Positions 1-10,400 of a stretch of DNA of 64,000 nt are shown here, one piece after another. The stretch covers positions 62,001-126,000 of the forward strand of contig JAFTGB010000041.1 in NCBI GenBank assembly GCA_017458125.1, in the 5' to 3' direction. The stretch is from Prevotella sp. Its GTDB lineage: Bacteria; Bacteroidota; Bacteroidia; Bacteroidales; Bacteroidaceae. A model generated the notes under the pieces. That model worked only from the letters and a program-made list of their open reading frames with translations, had not been told where the DNA came from and searched no databases. Position 1 is the first letter of the stretch. Every line of letters starts with the position of its first letter. Both the position numbers and the translations under genes were made by a program.

Positions 1-738
1 GGCATCGGCAAGGGTGTGAACCCCATCACCGTTGCCCAGAAGATTGTCGAGAATGCAGAGGAGAACGATGCCATGCCTGCCGGTCACTGGGAATGCTCCA
101 AGCAGACCAAACGCGACCTGCTGGCCATGCCCTTCTTCCGCGAGCTGTTTGCCGTAGCCACCCGTCCCGACATCAACAAGGACGCGCTTCGCCTGTCGTG
201 GTCTTACACGCAGGACGATGAAGTTATCTGGAACTATATCCAGCAGCGCATCGGCCGCATCGAGGTTATCGACAAGCGCGGTGCCGTGGAGTTCATCGAC
301 CCCCGCACCCGCAAAGCTGCATACCACAACCTTCAGGCTTTCCGCGAGGGCGTGCTGGTCTACGTTCCCGACGGCGACATCGGTACCGTTCAGAGCGGCA
401 AGCTGGTAGCCATTGACGACGGCAGTACCCGTACAGCCTACTTCGATGATGGCCGCACGATGATACGCGAGGTGCGTAACGGTGAGAAGATGACCATCAA
501 GGTCAAGTCAGAGTCTCAGACCGTGTGTGTGCCCAATGCCACGCGCTGGTTCTACTACTTGAACGTGATGGGTGACGCTCCCACAGAGCCGACCTACACC
601 TACACCAAGGTAACGCCAGAAGCAGGTGACAATCCTTCCGAGAAGGGCTGGTACGTACAGTCTGACGGTGGTTTCATCCTGTCGACCGACACCGAGGTAC
701 AGGAGGGTACTGACTACTATACCCGCAGCGAGGCATAG
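1..738 (+). CDS. Probable phage major capsid protein, C-terminal part (5' end outside window)
   Basis: The frame is open from base 1, so the gene is truncated by the window edge; the GTG at 16 is internal. Identity as capsid rests on position, directly ahead of four connector/neck genes and the tail tube, and on length; I see no diagnostic motif. The last ~45 residues (Tyr/Thr/Pro-rich, containing GWYV, then STDTEV, then DYYTRSEA) look like a separate add-on domain. Similar GWY...TTDTxV...TYY segments are found at the C-termini of other phage structural proteins and may be surface exposed. The stop is followed by a 56-base gap to the next gene. It could instead be another head protein. Confidence 0.55.
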   Translation, partial: GIGKGVNPITVAQKIVENAEENDAMPAGHWECSKQTKRDLLAMPFFRELFAVATRPDINKDALRLSWSYTQDDEVIWNYIQQRIGRIEVIDKRGAVEFIDPRTRKAAYHNLQAFREGVLVYVPDGDIGTVQSGKLVAIDDGSTRTAYFDDGRTMIREVRNGEKMTIKVKSESQTVCVPNATRWFYYLNVMGDAPTEPTYTYTKVTPEAGDNPSEKGWYVQSDGGFILSTDTEVQEGTDYYTRSEA

Positions 739-794
739 ACAACGGATAAGGCAGGCCCCTCGGAGTCTGCCTTACTCTTAAAATCTTTGCGTGT

Positions 795-1241
795 ATGAAT
801 GATATGAGCGGAGCGACTAAGGAGAAGACGGTTAGGGACTACCTGTTTGGCTGTGTCAACTTTCCCGTGCCTGACGACTGTGTGGAGTGCATACTCAAAG
901 ACCGTGAGGAACTGGTGAGCGGCGACGATAAGTTGTCCGATACCGACCTGATGGTTCGTCATCTCCTTAAGGCTGACCTGTATGTTTGGATTTGCATGGG
1001 TCCGACAAAGGTCAACTCCACTTCTGACTCCGATAACGGTTGGAGCCATTCCGAGGGCGGCTATCAGTTGACGGATGAAGACAAAGACCGTATGCTGGCT
1101 TATGCCAAGACCATCTACGACAAGTATGGTGAAGAGTTCGACTACGATGACTCTGTAGAGGTGACAGTAAGCAGCTTTGGGATTCAGCCCTGTGACTACA
1201 ATGAGGCAGGCATCCCACTTCCACACGAAGTATCACTATGA
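795..1241 (+). CDS. Head-tail connector-like protein (hypothetical)
   Basis: A 148-residue acidic, mostly helical protein directly after the capsid-like gene, where siphoviruses encode the first connector (adaptor) protein. No motif proves this; the call is positional, supported by size and by helix-rich composition in residues 10-60. Its stop overlaps the start of the next gene by four bases (ATGA), so the two are translationally coupled. The ATG at 795 is preferred; an in-frame ATG three codons later is an alternative start. Confidence 0.5.
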   Translation: MNDMSGATKEKTVRDYLFGCVNFPVPDDCVECILKDREELVSGDDKLSDTDLMVRHLLKADLYVWICMGPTKVNSTSDSDNGWSHSEGGYQLTDEDKDRMLAYAKTIYDKYGEEFDYDDSVEVTVSSFGIQPCDYNEAGIPLPHEVSL

Positions 1242-1591
1242 GGAAGGTTAAGGTCAGTAATCCGCGATACCCTCACACTATCAAGATAGTGAGGCGCGAA
1301 GTGCCAGACAGGTACTCCGAAGGAGAGCTTTCAGAGCAAATCGTCTATGAGGGTATAGGCCGCAGCTATACAGACACCACGACAACGGGAGACGCTAAAG
1401 TCGACAGCAACAAGCGCAAAGCCAGCATTCCCGTCCGTTTTGACGAATGGGATGGCTTAGTACCAATGTCTGGTGATGTTCTTATAGCGGTAAAAGGTAA
1501 TATCGCCGAGGAATGGGAAGTCAAAGACTTCGAGCCGGACAACAACCGCAGCGTGGTTTACGGTCAGATGAACAGGAACAGTAACATGTAG
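1238..1591 (+). CDS. Head closure / head-tail joining-like protein (hypothetical)
   Basis: A 117-residue protein with a beta-rich pattern typical of head-closure (stopper) proteins: a short basic N-terminus, alternating strands, and a C-terminal segment ending in a Gln/Met/Asn stretch. It starts in the ATGA overlap with the preceding gene and ends five bases before the next. Between connector and tail-terminator genes this slot is normally the stopper. Function is inferred from order and size only. Confidence 0.5.
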   Translation: MRKVKVSNPRYPHTIKIVRREVPDRYSEGELSEQIVYEGIGRSYTDTTTTGDAKVDSNKRKASIPVRFDEWDGLVPMSGDVLIAVKGNIAEEWEVKDFEPDNNRSVVYGQMNRNSNM

Positions 1592-1595
1592 TGCC

Positions 1596-2159
1596 ATGGC
1601 AGTCAAGAGAAGCAACATCAAGCACGTATTCTACCATCTCCGCAAGAACGGCTACAACAAAGCCCAGCGTGAGATGGTCAAGAGTCTGCCCGGAGTGATG
1701 AACAAGGTACATCAGCTTATCCGCGACAAGATGGCTGAGCTGAAGAAGTCCGACATGACGGGTAACTACATCAACTCCTTCGGCATTGCCCTGTACCGAA
1801 ACGGGCAGTTTGTAGCCTGTGCCACCACCAACGACATAGAAGGCGAGGAGCCCTATCAGGTGACCCTTGCAAGCGGTGACATTTTTCAGAAGGGACGCAG
1901 CCGTTACGACGGAAGTTTTCAGAAGAAAACCTTCAAGGCTCCCGAAGGAAGCATGCGCAGGATTCTTGCCAACGAAGAAGTTGTGCGGTGGCTTAGACGG
2001 TACCGCCCTCGCGTCTCGAAGAGCCAGGAGTCGCTGGCATACCGCATTGTGACCGTGGTAGACTACGCGAAGATGCTTGGCGGCAACAAGGTGCTATTGC
2101 AGTTAGCCGACGACGTGGAGGGTCGCGGCGGTGACATCAGGGAATTTCGGTTTGCTTGA
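1596..2159 (+). CDS. Neck / tail-completion protein, HK97 gp10-like by position (hypothetical)
   Basis: A 187-residue basic protein. The N-terminal ~60 residues form a predicted amphipathic helix rich in Lys/Arg, followed by a mixed region with Gly/Tyr-rich loops. HK97 gp10-like tail-completion proteins have this size and an N-terminal helix and lie between stopper and tail terminator, exactly as here. The end of the gene abuts the start of the tail terminator. Sequence motifs are not decisive. Confidence 0.5.
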   Translation: MAVKRSNIKHVFYHLRKNGYNKAQREMVKSLPGVMNKVHQLIRDKMAELKKSDMTGNYINSFGIALYRNGQFVACATTNDIEGEEPYQVTLASGDIFQKGRSRYDGSFQKKTFKAPEGSMRRILANEEVVRWLRRYRPRVSKSQESLAYRIVTVVDYAKMLGGNKVLLQLADDVEGRGGDIREFRFA

Positions 2160-2161
2160 CT

Positions 2162-2578
2162 ATGCTTACTCCAGAGGATATACTTGAAGTGATGGACAAA
2201 GAGGCACAGAAGGTGTGCGAGAAGACGTACCTACAGGAACGTCCGAATGCCACTACCACCAAGCTGACTCAGTTCATCGTGGTGTCTCTCCCTTACTCTC
2301 CCGTCAACAAGACGCTTGGTGAAGATGATGACTGGTGGATAGACCAGACTGTGGTGTTTGAGATATATGTTGCCGACAAGAAGACGGCAGCAAACCCGAA
2401 GGAGTACGACTTCAAGACAATGAAGACGCTGAGGGAAAATCTCAGGGCTCGGTTTCCCATCATGGATGGCGAAGGTCGTTTCAAAATTACGAGGCCGCGA
2501 ACGGTTATTATCGGTAGCAGCGACGGCAACGGTTATCATTACTCCAGCGTGCAGGCAAAGATGACGACTATGGTTTAG
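2162..2578 (+). CDS. Tail terminator-like protein (hypothetical)
   Basis: A 138-residue protein of the alpha/beta type expected for tail terminators. The N-terminal helix (PEDILEVMDKEAQK) is followed by beta strands such as TKLTQFIVVSLP and DQTVVFEIYVADKK. It lies immediately before the tail tube gene, the usual place for this function. The reading frame is open two codons further upstream from a TTG that overlaps the previous stop; the ATG at 2162 is chosen as the more likely start. Confidence 0.5.
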   Translation: MLTPEDILEVMDKEAQKVCEKTYLQERPNATTTKLTQFIVVSLPYSPVNKTLGEDDDWWIDQTVVFEIYVADKKTAANPKEYDFKTMKTLRENLRARFPIMDGEGRFKITRPRTVIIGSSDGNGYHYSSVQAKMTTMV

Positions 2579-2582
2579 GACT

Positions 2583-3209
2583 ATGGCAAAGAAAAGAACA
2601 CTTAGTAATAACAATTTAACATCAACAACTATGGCTATAAAGACAAAGAAAGACTTGAAGGACGTATTCAGCGGCCTTGCAAGCCTGTTGTACCAGAAAG
2701 CGGAGCTTGATCTGTCGAACCTTACAGGACTGGCAATCACTCCAGAGTTTGACCTTCCCGTGAAGGTAGAAACCTTCACTTTGGAGCAGGGCGACCCCTC
2801 TATTGAGCACTACAAGGTGATTGGCCTTCCCGGTGACTGGGTAACGAGTTCTGAGCCCGGCGACATTGACCTGTCATTCCGTGTGCCTACCAAGCATACC
2901 GACGTGCTGAAACTGGCCTACGGCGAGGATGCTGTGAAGCAGGTTACGGCCACTGTGAACACAAAGGGTACTGGCGACGGCGACAGCTACACAGGTGTTG
3001 GCCTTGTGCTGCAGCAGACCAAGGTTGACGGAACTTTCGTCCTGGTCAGCGAGGACAAGAAGAATCTTCTTGTGCTTACGAACACCTCCCTGTGGGCGAA
3101 GCCTGTGCTGGACAAAGACACGAAGGGTGTGTTTGCGCTGGACTTCAACGGTACCATCGAGACCGACGGCACGAATCCCGACATTCTGTTCCTGACGAAG
3201 GCAGCGTAG
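2583..3209 (+). CDS. Major tail tube protein
   Basis: A 208-residue (192 if started at 2631) beta-rich protein with an extended strand pattern around residues 50-190, including ITPEFDLPVKVETF, GDIDLSFRVPTKH and GVFALDFNGTIETDG. It fits siphovirus tail tube proteins in size, in position before the chaperones and tape measure, and in being followed by its own terminator, as expected for a highly expressed structural gene. The ATG at 2631 is preceded by an AT-rich stretch typical of Bacteroidota translation starts and may be the true start, because the first 16 residues look like untranslated leader. Confidence 0.7.
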   Translation: MAKKRTLSNNNLTSTTMAIKTKKDLKDVFSGLASLLYQKAELDLSNLTGLAITPEFDLPVKVETFTLEQGDPSIEHYKVIGLPGDWVTSSEPGDIDLSFRVPTKHTDVLKLAYGEDAVKQVTATVNTKGTGDGDSYTGVGLVLQQTKVDGTFVLVSEDKKNLLVLTNTSLWAKPVLDKDTKGVFALDFNGTIETDGTNPDILFLTKAA

Positions 3210-3231
3210 AAGGGTGTACGACCAAAGACCA

Positions 3232-3270
3232 AAGGGGCGGCGGGGTGACCGTCAGCCCCTTCTTTCTTTT
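3232..3270 (+). terminator. Rho-independent terminator after the tail tube gene
   Basis: A stem of AAGGGGC (3232-3238) with GCCCCTT (3255-3261) closes over a GC-rich loop and is followed by TCTTTCTTTT. It lies 23 bases past the tail tube stop and would let the tube gene be transcribed more than the downstream chaperones. Confidence 0.7.
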
Positions 3271-3370
3271 AAAAGGTGGCATAAAAAAGAAAAGAATCAA
3301 ATTGGAGAAAATAAAAACCTACTGAGTATCAGCAAGATATTCTTTTTATGGATTTTCTACGAAGAAAAAG

Positions 3371-3841
3371 ATGGCAGAAGAAAAGAAGATAGAACAGCCG
3401 TCACAGGACTTGCAACAGCTGTTGGATGACATCATGGAGGCGAGTCCCGAAACGGTTGTGGTGAACGGCAAGAAGCGCAAGATAGGTTGGCTGCATAACG
3501 GTGTGACACGGAAGTTCTCACATATCATGGTGACAGAGAAAGACCCTTGGAAGCGGAATGTGAAGGTAGCATCATGCGTACTGCTTAACCATCGGTACGG
3601 ACTGGTGACATGTCTGCTGCTGCACCTGTGGTACTGGGTGTACTGGCGTTGGCAGTACTATGTGCGTGACATGGACCAAGTAGAGGTAATGGGAGTGCTC
3701 GATGCCTCCAAAAAAAAAATTCAATCAGGGCCGTTAGCAGTGGCTACCATATTAGCGACCGCAATGATGGACACGATAATGACGATGACCAAACAAGAGT
3801 ATGGCCGAGCCGCACACGATGGGGCGCAGCCTACTCTCTAA
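3371..3841 (+). CDS. Tail assembly chaperone, first frame (G-type product)
   Basis: A 156-residue protein directly upstream of the tape measure. Its N-terminal ~115 residues contain a Trp/Tyr-rich amphipathic segment (LLHLWYWVYWRWQYYVRDMD), and the zero-frame end (LAVATILATAMMDTIMTMTK) is hydrophobic. Position between tail tube and tape measure is the classic place for the G/GT chaperone pair. An uninterrupted run of ten A's at 3710-3719, read TCC AAA AAA AAA ATT, offers a -1 slip into the frame of the next gene, which is open throughout. The zero frame continues 40 codons past the run to a TAA at 3839. Confidence 0.65.
   Translation: MAEEKKIEQPSQDLQQLLDDIMEASPETVVVNGKKRKIGWLHNGVTRKFSHIMVTEKDPWKRNVKVASCVLLNHRYGLVTCLLLHLWYWVYWRWQYYVRDMDQVEVMGVLDASKKKIQSGPLAVATILATAMMDTIMTMTKQEYGRAAHDGAQPTL
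3710..3719 (+). promoter_or_regulatory. Candidate -1 programmed frameshift site (A10 run)
   Basis: Ten consecutive A residues contain the heptamer A AAA AAA in the right phase relative to the zero frame (third base of one codon, then AAA AAA). After a -1 slip the ribosome reads AAT TCA ATC AGG and continues with no stop to the end of the next reading frame at 4116, passing through its ATG at 3850. Fusion of the two chaperone frames by -1 slippage is well known in lambda and many siphoviruses. Confidence 0.6.
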
Positions 3842-3849
3842 GCGAGAAA

Positions 3850-4116
3850 ATGCCTTGGTTGTTTGATCGGCGGTTTGGCATCAGAGCCTTTGATTATTGG
3901 TGGGGCTATACTACGGCTCAGATAGAGTTGATGGTGGCCGACCAGCCCGTGATAGACTATGGCAGCAAAAATGGAAAGAAGGGCATGGGTAACAGTCGTG
4001 CCGACGTGAACGAGATGGATGCCCTTGCAGATGCCTGGGCCAAGAAGAAAGAGGCCGAGGGTGGCATGGATGGTAAGACATTCTCGCTGAGCGGGTTCTT
4101 ACGGAGAGAGGTGTAG
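3850..4116 (+). CDS. Tail assembly chaperone, second frame (T-type; probably made as a frameshift fusion)
   Basis: An 88-residue frame from the ATG at 3850; as a -1 fusion it would begin around base 3718 and add ~133 residues to the first chaperone product. It contains a Trp/Tyr cluster (FDYWWGYTTAQIELMVADQP), then an Asn/Asp/Lys-rich C-terminal part. It ends seven bases before the stop of an opposing membrane-protein gene. Independent initiation at 3850, nine bases after the upstream stop, is also possible by translational coupling. Confidence 0.6.
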   Translation: MPWLFDRRFGIRAFDYWWGYTTAQIELMVADQPVIDYGSKNGKKGMGNSRADVNEMDALADAWAKKKEAEGGMDGKTFSLSGFLRREV

Positions 4117-4123
4117 ATTGGGA

Positions 4124-4405
4124 CTACTTTTCGAGTGTTCCGAAATGGAATTTCTTGCGGTAGTAGTTGCGTTTCTGCTTCTGTTGTTCAAGGTACTTCT
4201 TGCGTTGCTTGTCGAACATGTAAGGCCAGTTAGGGCAAAACTCCTGTGGGTAATACCACCATATAATAGGGCGAAATATGGCATAGGCCACCAAACCACA
4301 TAAAGGTGCAATAACAAAGTACCCTATTATCTCAAAATCAGAAACAGGGGCAAAGAAAATAACAAAGGCACAAAGAGCAAAAAAGGCATATTTCAAAATC
4401 TTCAT
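4124..4405 (-). CDS. Small membrane protein, moron-type gene inside the tail operon
   Basis: A 93-residue protein with two likely transmembrane helices (KYAFFALCAFVIFFAPV and YFVIAPLCGLVAYAIF) and a basic C-terminal tail of ~40 residues (KQRKKYLEQQKQKRNYYRKK). It is the only reading frame here with membrane-protein composition, and it runs against the virion genes. It has its own promoter (TTTG, 19 bases, TAACTTTG) in the gap before the tape measure gene. This arrangement fits a moron expressed from the prophage, such as a superinfection-exclusion or envelope-modifying protein. No family was recognised. Confidence 0.6.
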   Translation of the reverse strand: MKILKYAFFALCAFVIFFAPVSDFEIIGYFVIAPLCGLVAYAIFRPIIWWYYPQEFCPNWPYMFDKQRKKYLEQQKQKRNYYRKKFHFGTLEK

Positions 4406-4427
4406 AAGCAGTATATTTATACGGCTA

Positions 4428-4458
4428 CAAAGTTAGGCAAAATTTTCAGGATAACAAA
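4428..4458 (-). promoter_or_regulatory. Bacteroidota-type promoter for the small membrane protein
   Basis: On the - strand, TTTG at 4455-4458 is followed after 19 bases by TAACTTTG at 4428-4435, an exact match to the TTTG / TAnnTTTG pattern. The start codon of the membrane protein gene follows 22 bases later. Confidence 0.65.
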
Positions 4459-4474
4459 ATAAATCTTCATAATT

Positions 4475-7400
4475 ATGGCAGAATCAGACAATCTATATAT
4501 CGGCTGGGAGTTGCGCGGCAAGCTCGAACAGCAAATCAAAGATGCTATCAAGGACGCGGAAAAACTTCAAGAAGCGATTGAGCAAGTGCAGGCCGCTGGC
4601 GAGAAGATAGACGCAAGCAAAGGCCAGAAGCACATCGAGAAGAATGCCCGTGAGGCGACGGAAGCCATTTTCAAGATGACGGAAGTCTTGGAAAAGGCCA
4701 ACCAAGCCATTGCCAGGAATACGGCCCATCGGAACGAAGACCTGTGGGGATTCGACGATGCCCGGCTGCAACGTAGTGTTGCGCGTTTGGGAGAGATTGT
4801 GGAAAAGGTTACCAATATCGGTGCAGAAGCAGCCCTTTCCGGCAATGCCGTCAAGAATCTTCTTGCGACCCTTGATGCCAATTTGGTTATGAAGGATGTG
4901 AAGTCAGGCACGAAAACCCTTGTCGGCCAGATGGACAAAGAAGAGAAGGAGCAAGCCAAAGCCAAGAAGGAAGCTGCCAAGGAAGCCGCCAAAGCCGAGA
5001 AAGATGCCGAGGATGCCGCCGCCCGCAATGCCGCTGCCCAGGAGAAGGTGAAGGATGCCTTGGCGCGTATTGCCACAGCCCGCTCACAGTTATCAGCCGT
5101 CAGTGCTAATGCCAGCCAGCAGGAGCAGATGCACATCCAACTCCTGCTGTCATTGCTTGACAGGCTATCAAAGAAACTTGCGACGCTGAAAGGTACAGAC
5201 CTCAGTGCCAAAGGTGCACTGGCAGGTGTGCTTGGCAGTGGGTATGCCGGGCTGATGCGCAATGTCAGCACAGCCATCAACGATCTACAAAGCGGAAGAC
5301 TAAACGGTCTTGGCATGAGCGACGAAGAATGGGAGAAATCCAAGGCTCTTGCAGCCCAAGCCCAGCGTCGGAAAGAAATAACCGAAGCCGTAAACGAGCA
5401 AGCTGCTGCCGAGGCCAGAGTAGAGGCCTTCATTCAGCTGCGCCAGCATAAAAAGCAGATGGAAGAAGCGCGTGAAGAGCGCGAGATGGCCGCTGCCGTG
5501 AGAGAGGTAAACCGTGCCTTGGAAGAGAAAGCTGCAAAAGAGGCCAAGGCCATACAGGTAACGAGGGAGAATGCACAGGCTAATCAAGGACTTGCGTCTG
5601 CATACGAGCGTGCAGCGGAGATGGGTAATAGGCAGAACAAGATAGTCACCCAGTTGCAGCAACAGGTGGCAGGATATTTCGGGCTTTATGCAGGTGAGCA
5701 CTTCCTCAAGAACCTGATACAGATAGGCGGTGAGTTTGAGGTGCAGCACATAGCACTACAGAACATCCTCGGTGACGTGCAGCAAGCCAATTCGATGTTT
5801 GAGCAGATGAAGGAGCTGGCCGTTGTGTCACCCTTCAACTTCCGTCAGTTAGCAAGTTACGCCAAACAGGTTGCAGCGTTCAACGTACCATACAACGAAA
5901 TGTTTGACACCACCAAGAGGCTTGCCGACATATCAGCAGGACTTGGTGTAGACATGGGCCGACTGATATTGGCCTACGGACAGGTAAGAAGTGCCTCTGT
6001 GCTGAGAGGTCAGGAACTAAGGCAATTCACGGAAGCAGGCATTCCGCTCGTGCAAGCTTTGGCCAACGAGTTTACCCGTCTGAATGGTCGTGCGGTATCT
6101 ACGGCCGAGGTCTTTGACCTTATCTCGAAGCGTGCCGTGCCGTTTGAGATGGTGAAGAAAATCCTGTGGGATATGACCAATGAGGGTGGTCGATTCTTCG
6201 ACACCCAGTTTGTGCTTGCAGACACGTTGGCAGGTAAGTGGTCGAACTTGCAGGACGCTTGGGAGATTATGCTTTCTAATCTGGCAGACGGGGAAGGTAC
6301 GGGAGGAAAGGCGTTAAAAACATTTGTCTCTTTAACGACATCGTTGATAGAGAACATGAACACCCTCTTTCCTCTTATCTCAGGTATGGCCTTTGCCTAT
6401 GGCTCTATCAAATTCAAGAACTGGGCAAGTAGCTTTGGAGATATTGGCTTTAGAGGCATTGATGCCAATATCCAAAAGGCACAACAGTTGAGAGCTATTG
6501 AACTGACCAGACAGAAGATAAACGGAGAGATAACAGGTCATCAGTATGCCCAGCTGATGCGGATGAATGCTCAGAAGGGCAACTATTACCAGGTATTGGC
6601 CATGGAAGGCAAAATGAATGCTCTCCAGATTCAGCGCGTCTACCAGCAAGGTAACCTGAACAAGAAGCAGCTGGAATACTTGGTGCTGATGGGGCGTATT
6701 ACTGCCGAACAAAGGAAGCAGATTATTGCGGGTTCATTGCAAACGAACGCCATGACTAACGCTTTGACTAACTTGAAAGGGTTTGGGAGTAAATTATGGG
6801 CAATGACAGGCTGGACAGGTGTTGCCATGATAGGCATTGAAGCCATCATAGGCGGCTTGATAGCATGGGAAGGCCATCTTGACGAGATAGCGCGGAAGAA
6901 CAAAGACCTGACCGACAGTTTCAGCAATCGTGGCAAGGAGTTGTCGGATGTCATCAGTGGCATGACAGGCACACCGACGAGCAATGATGAGTACAAAAGT
7001 GCCATTGACGGCATGAAGGAAATGCTCAAGCAGCACTCCACCAACTACGGTGCCATCATCCGTGAGACCGAGGCCCTTAATGGTCTTGAGTCGCAATACA
7101 ATCACCTAAAGAATGTGCTCCATGAAGAGAAGCAAATCACAGAAGAGGCCGAGAACAAAGCCACAGATTTCGGCTCTGCTGTACGTGACATTTTTGAGAG
7201 TGCAAAAAACAATGCGCGTACTTTCACTTCCAAGCGTCTTGGATTATGGGACACAATTATGGGCGGCGGTACTGCTGTCGGTAGGAATCTTGACAAAGAT
7301 ATTCAAGAGTTACATGACAAAATACTTGAAGCTATTCCTAATGTCGGGAAGAGCGAACGCGCCAATGAACTGTACCGCAAACTGAGAAACAGTCTTGAAG

Positions 7401-10400
7401 AAGAGCTTGGCTTTGGAAGCAAGGAGAAAATGCTTGTCAATATCAAATTGAACGAACTGTTCCATATTGACAATATTGAGGATGCTACCACTCTTGTTGT
7501 TGACAAGTTTGGTGAAATGCTTGCCCAAGCAGAGCCAAAAATTGCCAATAAAATCCGTTATGGACAGAAACTCAATCAGGCAGAAAAAGACAAGGTGCAG
7601 GAACTTGTCAACGATGCTGTCGAGAAAACGAAGGAGAAATATCCATATTATGAAGATACCTTACAGGGGTTGTTGAATGACAGCAATTTCGTTGCCAATA
7701 TTCAGCTGGCTTTCTCTACGAGTGGCACGAATGTAAATGATTTGCAGAAATTGGCTTACGGAAATATGCCCGAATATCTCGACGAGAAGATTAAGAATAT
7801 TGCAACAAGATGGGCTGCAAGCGGTAGTAGTTTCGATGCTCAGAATGCAGCCAAGAAGGACCTTGACGCGTCGAAAAACGAAAAAATCTCCAGACAGAAG
7901 CAGGCTGAAATTGCAAAGAAAAACCTCGAATCAGCAAAGAAACGAAAGGCTTCGAATGATGAGATTAGGAAACTTGAAGTGCTGGATAGTATAGCCAACC
8001 AAAGACTTATTAATATAACCAATCAACACAATAATGAGAAAACAGCAGCATTATACGGAATTGGCTATGACTATGAGGGCGAGAAGAAGAAATCGAACAA
8101 AGAGCCGAAGAGTGGCAGCAAGTCCGACGAGCAGCTGAAACGTTGGAAAGAGGAATGGAGCGAGCTGAAAGCGTTCTATGCCGAGTTCAAGAAGTGGGCA
8201 CAGGAGATAGGCAGTGATGCCGCCTTGAAGAAACTGAGAGAGACAGGGCTTTGGGGCCAGTTCTTCAATGCCGACGGGAGCACTGTCTACGACATGGGCG
8301 ACTGGAACAAGGCTATCGGTGACTTCCGTAAGAAGCTCAGTGGTGGAAGCACTGAGCGCACGAAGTTCCTGTTTGATGTCAGCAAGGAGCAGCTGACCCC
8401 GCAGTACGACGAGATGAAGAAAGCCGCCGAGGCCATCCTGTCGCAGCTTGACGCAGCACTGAAAGAGCAGGGGAAGAAATGGAACCTGTATAAGAAGGTG
8501 CTGGAGGCTACGGGAAACAAAGGACAGGCAGCACAGATAGCCTTTGGCGGACAGGTGGACTTTAGCAACCAGGCAGAGCAACTTAGGAGCGAGATAGGTA
8601 AGGCTCTTGCGGGAAACAGCAAGGCACAGGGGCTTACGGTGGACGAGCTGTTGGGGATGAATGACGAGGCCCTGAGAAAGGTGGATATTTTCAAGGAGAA
8701 TACTGACGGGGTATACCAGAGGCTTATGGCTCTGAAAGAAGCCGAACAACAGGTGAAAGCCGAAGATGTAGAGCTGTTCCTTGACGCGCTGAAGAATGCC
8801 AAAAGCCTTGAAACGGAGCTGGAGCAGATACGCTTGAAGTATGACAGGACGCGTAATGCCATCCGGAAGAATGGCGGTAGCCCAACCCTGTTGGCCAACG
8901 CAGACAGGAATGAGGCCAAGGAAATTGCCGACAAACGGTGGGAGTATTTCAAGAAGGATGAAGACTGGGGTCGCATCTTCGGCAATCTTGACAAAATGAG
9001 CACTCGGACGCTCCGTAATATGCGCAACAACCTGAATGCCACGTTGTCCAGCATCACTGCCAGCGAAGAAGCCACCAAGGCACTATACGAGGCATTGGCA
9101 AAAATAGACAGCGTAGTTACCCAGCGCAATCCATTCAAAGCCATCGGTGAAGCCCTTGGCAAGAGAAACCGTCTGAGTTCCTACAGCAAGCAAGCCAGTG
9201 GTGGCGACCTTATTGCCAATTCCGAATTATCCAAACTCCTTGGTGTGCAACTTGGCTCCAAAGTGACGAAGAGGCAGATAGATGACGGAATAAAAGGTGC
9301 AGAGGATGACTTTGTGAAAGGACTTGACGGTATTTCCGAGAAGTTCAAGGCCGTGCAAGATGTGCTACAGCCCGTCATTGACCTGTTTGACCAGTTAGGA
9401 ATGACAGAGGCGAGCGAACTTTTCCAGATGGGCAGCAATGCCCTTGGTGCAGCAAGCCAAGTGGCCGGAGGGCTTAACGCCCTTGGGCTTGGAGCCGCAT
9501 CGCCTTACGGTGCTGCTGCAGCAGCAGGAATCTCCATAGTGTCAGGAATCTTTGCCCTGCACGACAAAGCCCTGCAAGAAGAGATAGATGCGAGCAAGGA
9601 GCGTCAGAAGGAGATGGAGAACCTGACGAAAAACCTTGAAAAAGCACTGGAACGTACCTTGGGCGGTGTCTATACCACCAAGGCCAGTGCTGGCGACATT
9701 GAGAAGTTGAGAGAGTACAAAAAAAAATATGACTCTCAGAGCTTCTTGCAATTTGTAGGATTTGGCGGCAACGGCTACGTGAAGAGTGACACAGCCAAGG
9801 CTATTAGCGAAGCATTAGATTCTGAGACTTACTACGACACCAAACTTGCAGAGCTTTACATTCAGCGTGACGAGATACGCAAGCAGATGGAAGCCGAGCA
9901 GGACAAGAAAAACTCTGACGGCGGAGCCATTGAGGACTACAAGCAGCAGCTTGTGGAGATGCAAGATCAGATAGACAACTTTGCTCTTGACATGGCCAAG
10001 GCCATCTATGACATCGACCTGAAATCGTGGGCCAAGGAACTGAGTGATGCCGTTGTTACCGCATGGGAGAAAGGTGAGGACGCTGTACAGGCCTATACCG
10101 ACGCGGTGAAGTCGCGGATGAAAGACCTGTCGAAGAATATCCTTGCACAAAAGGTGATGGAGAAAGCCTTTGAGAATGCGAAGATAGACGAGCTGATAGC
10201 CAAGATGATGAACACGACGAACGGCAAGCTGGACCTGTCTATAGTTCCCCAGTTGGCAACAGCCTTGGGTGAGGCAGGGGAAACGTCGGTAGATGCCATC
10301 ACAGCAGCTCTTGACGAGTTGGAGCGTCAAGGTTATATCGACAAGGGTGACGGAAGCAGCTCTTCGTCTGCATCGAAAGTAATACAAGGCGGCTTCACTG

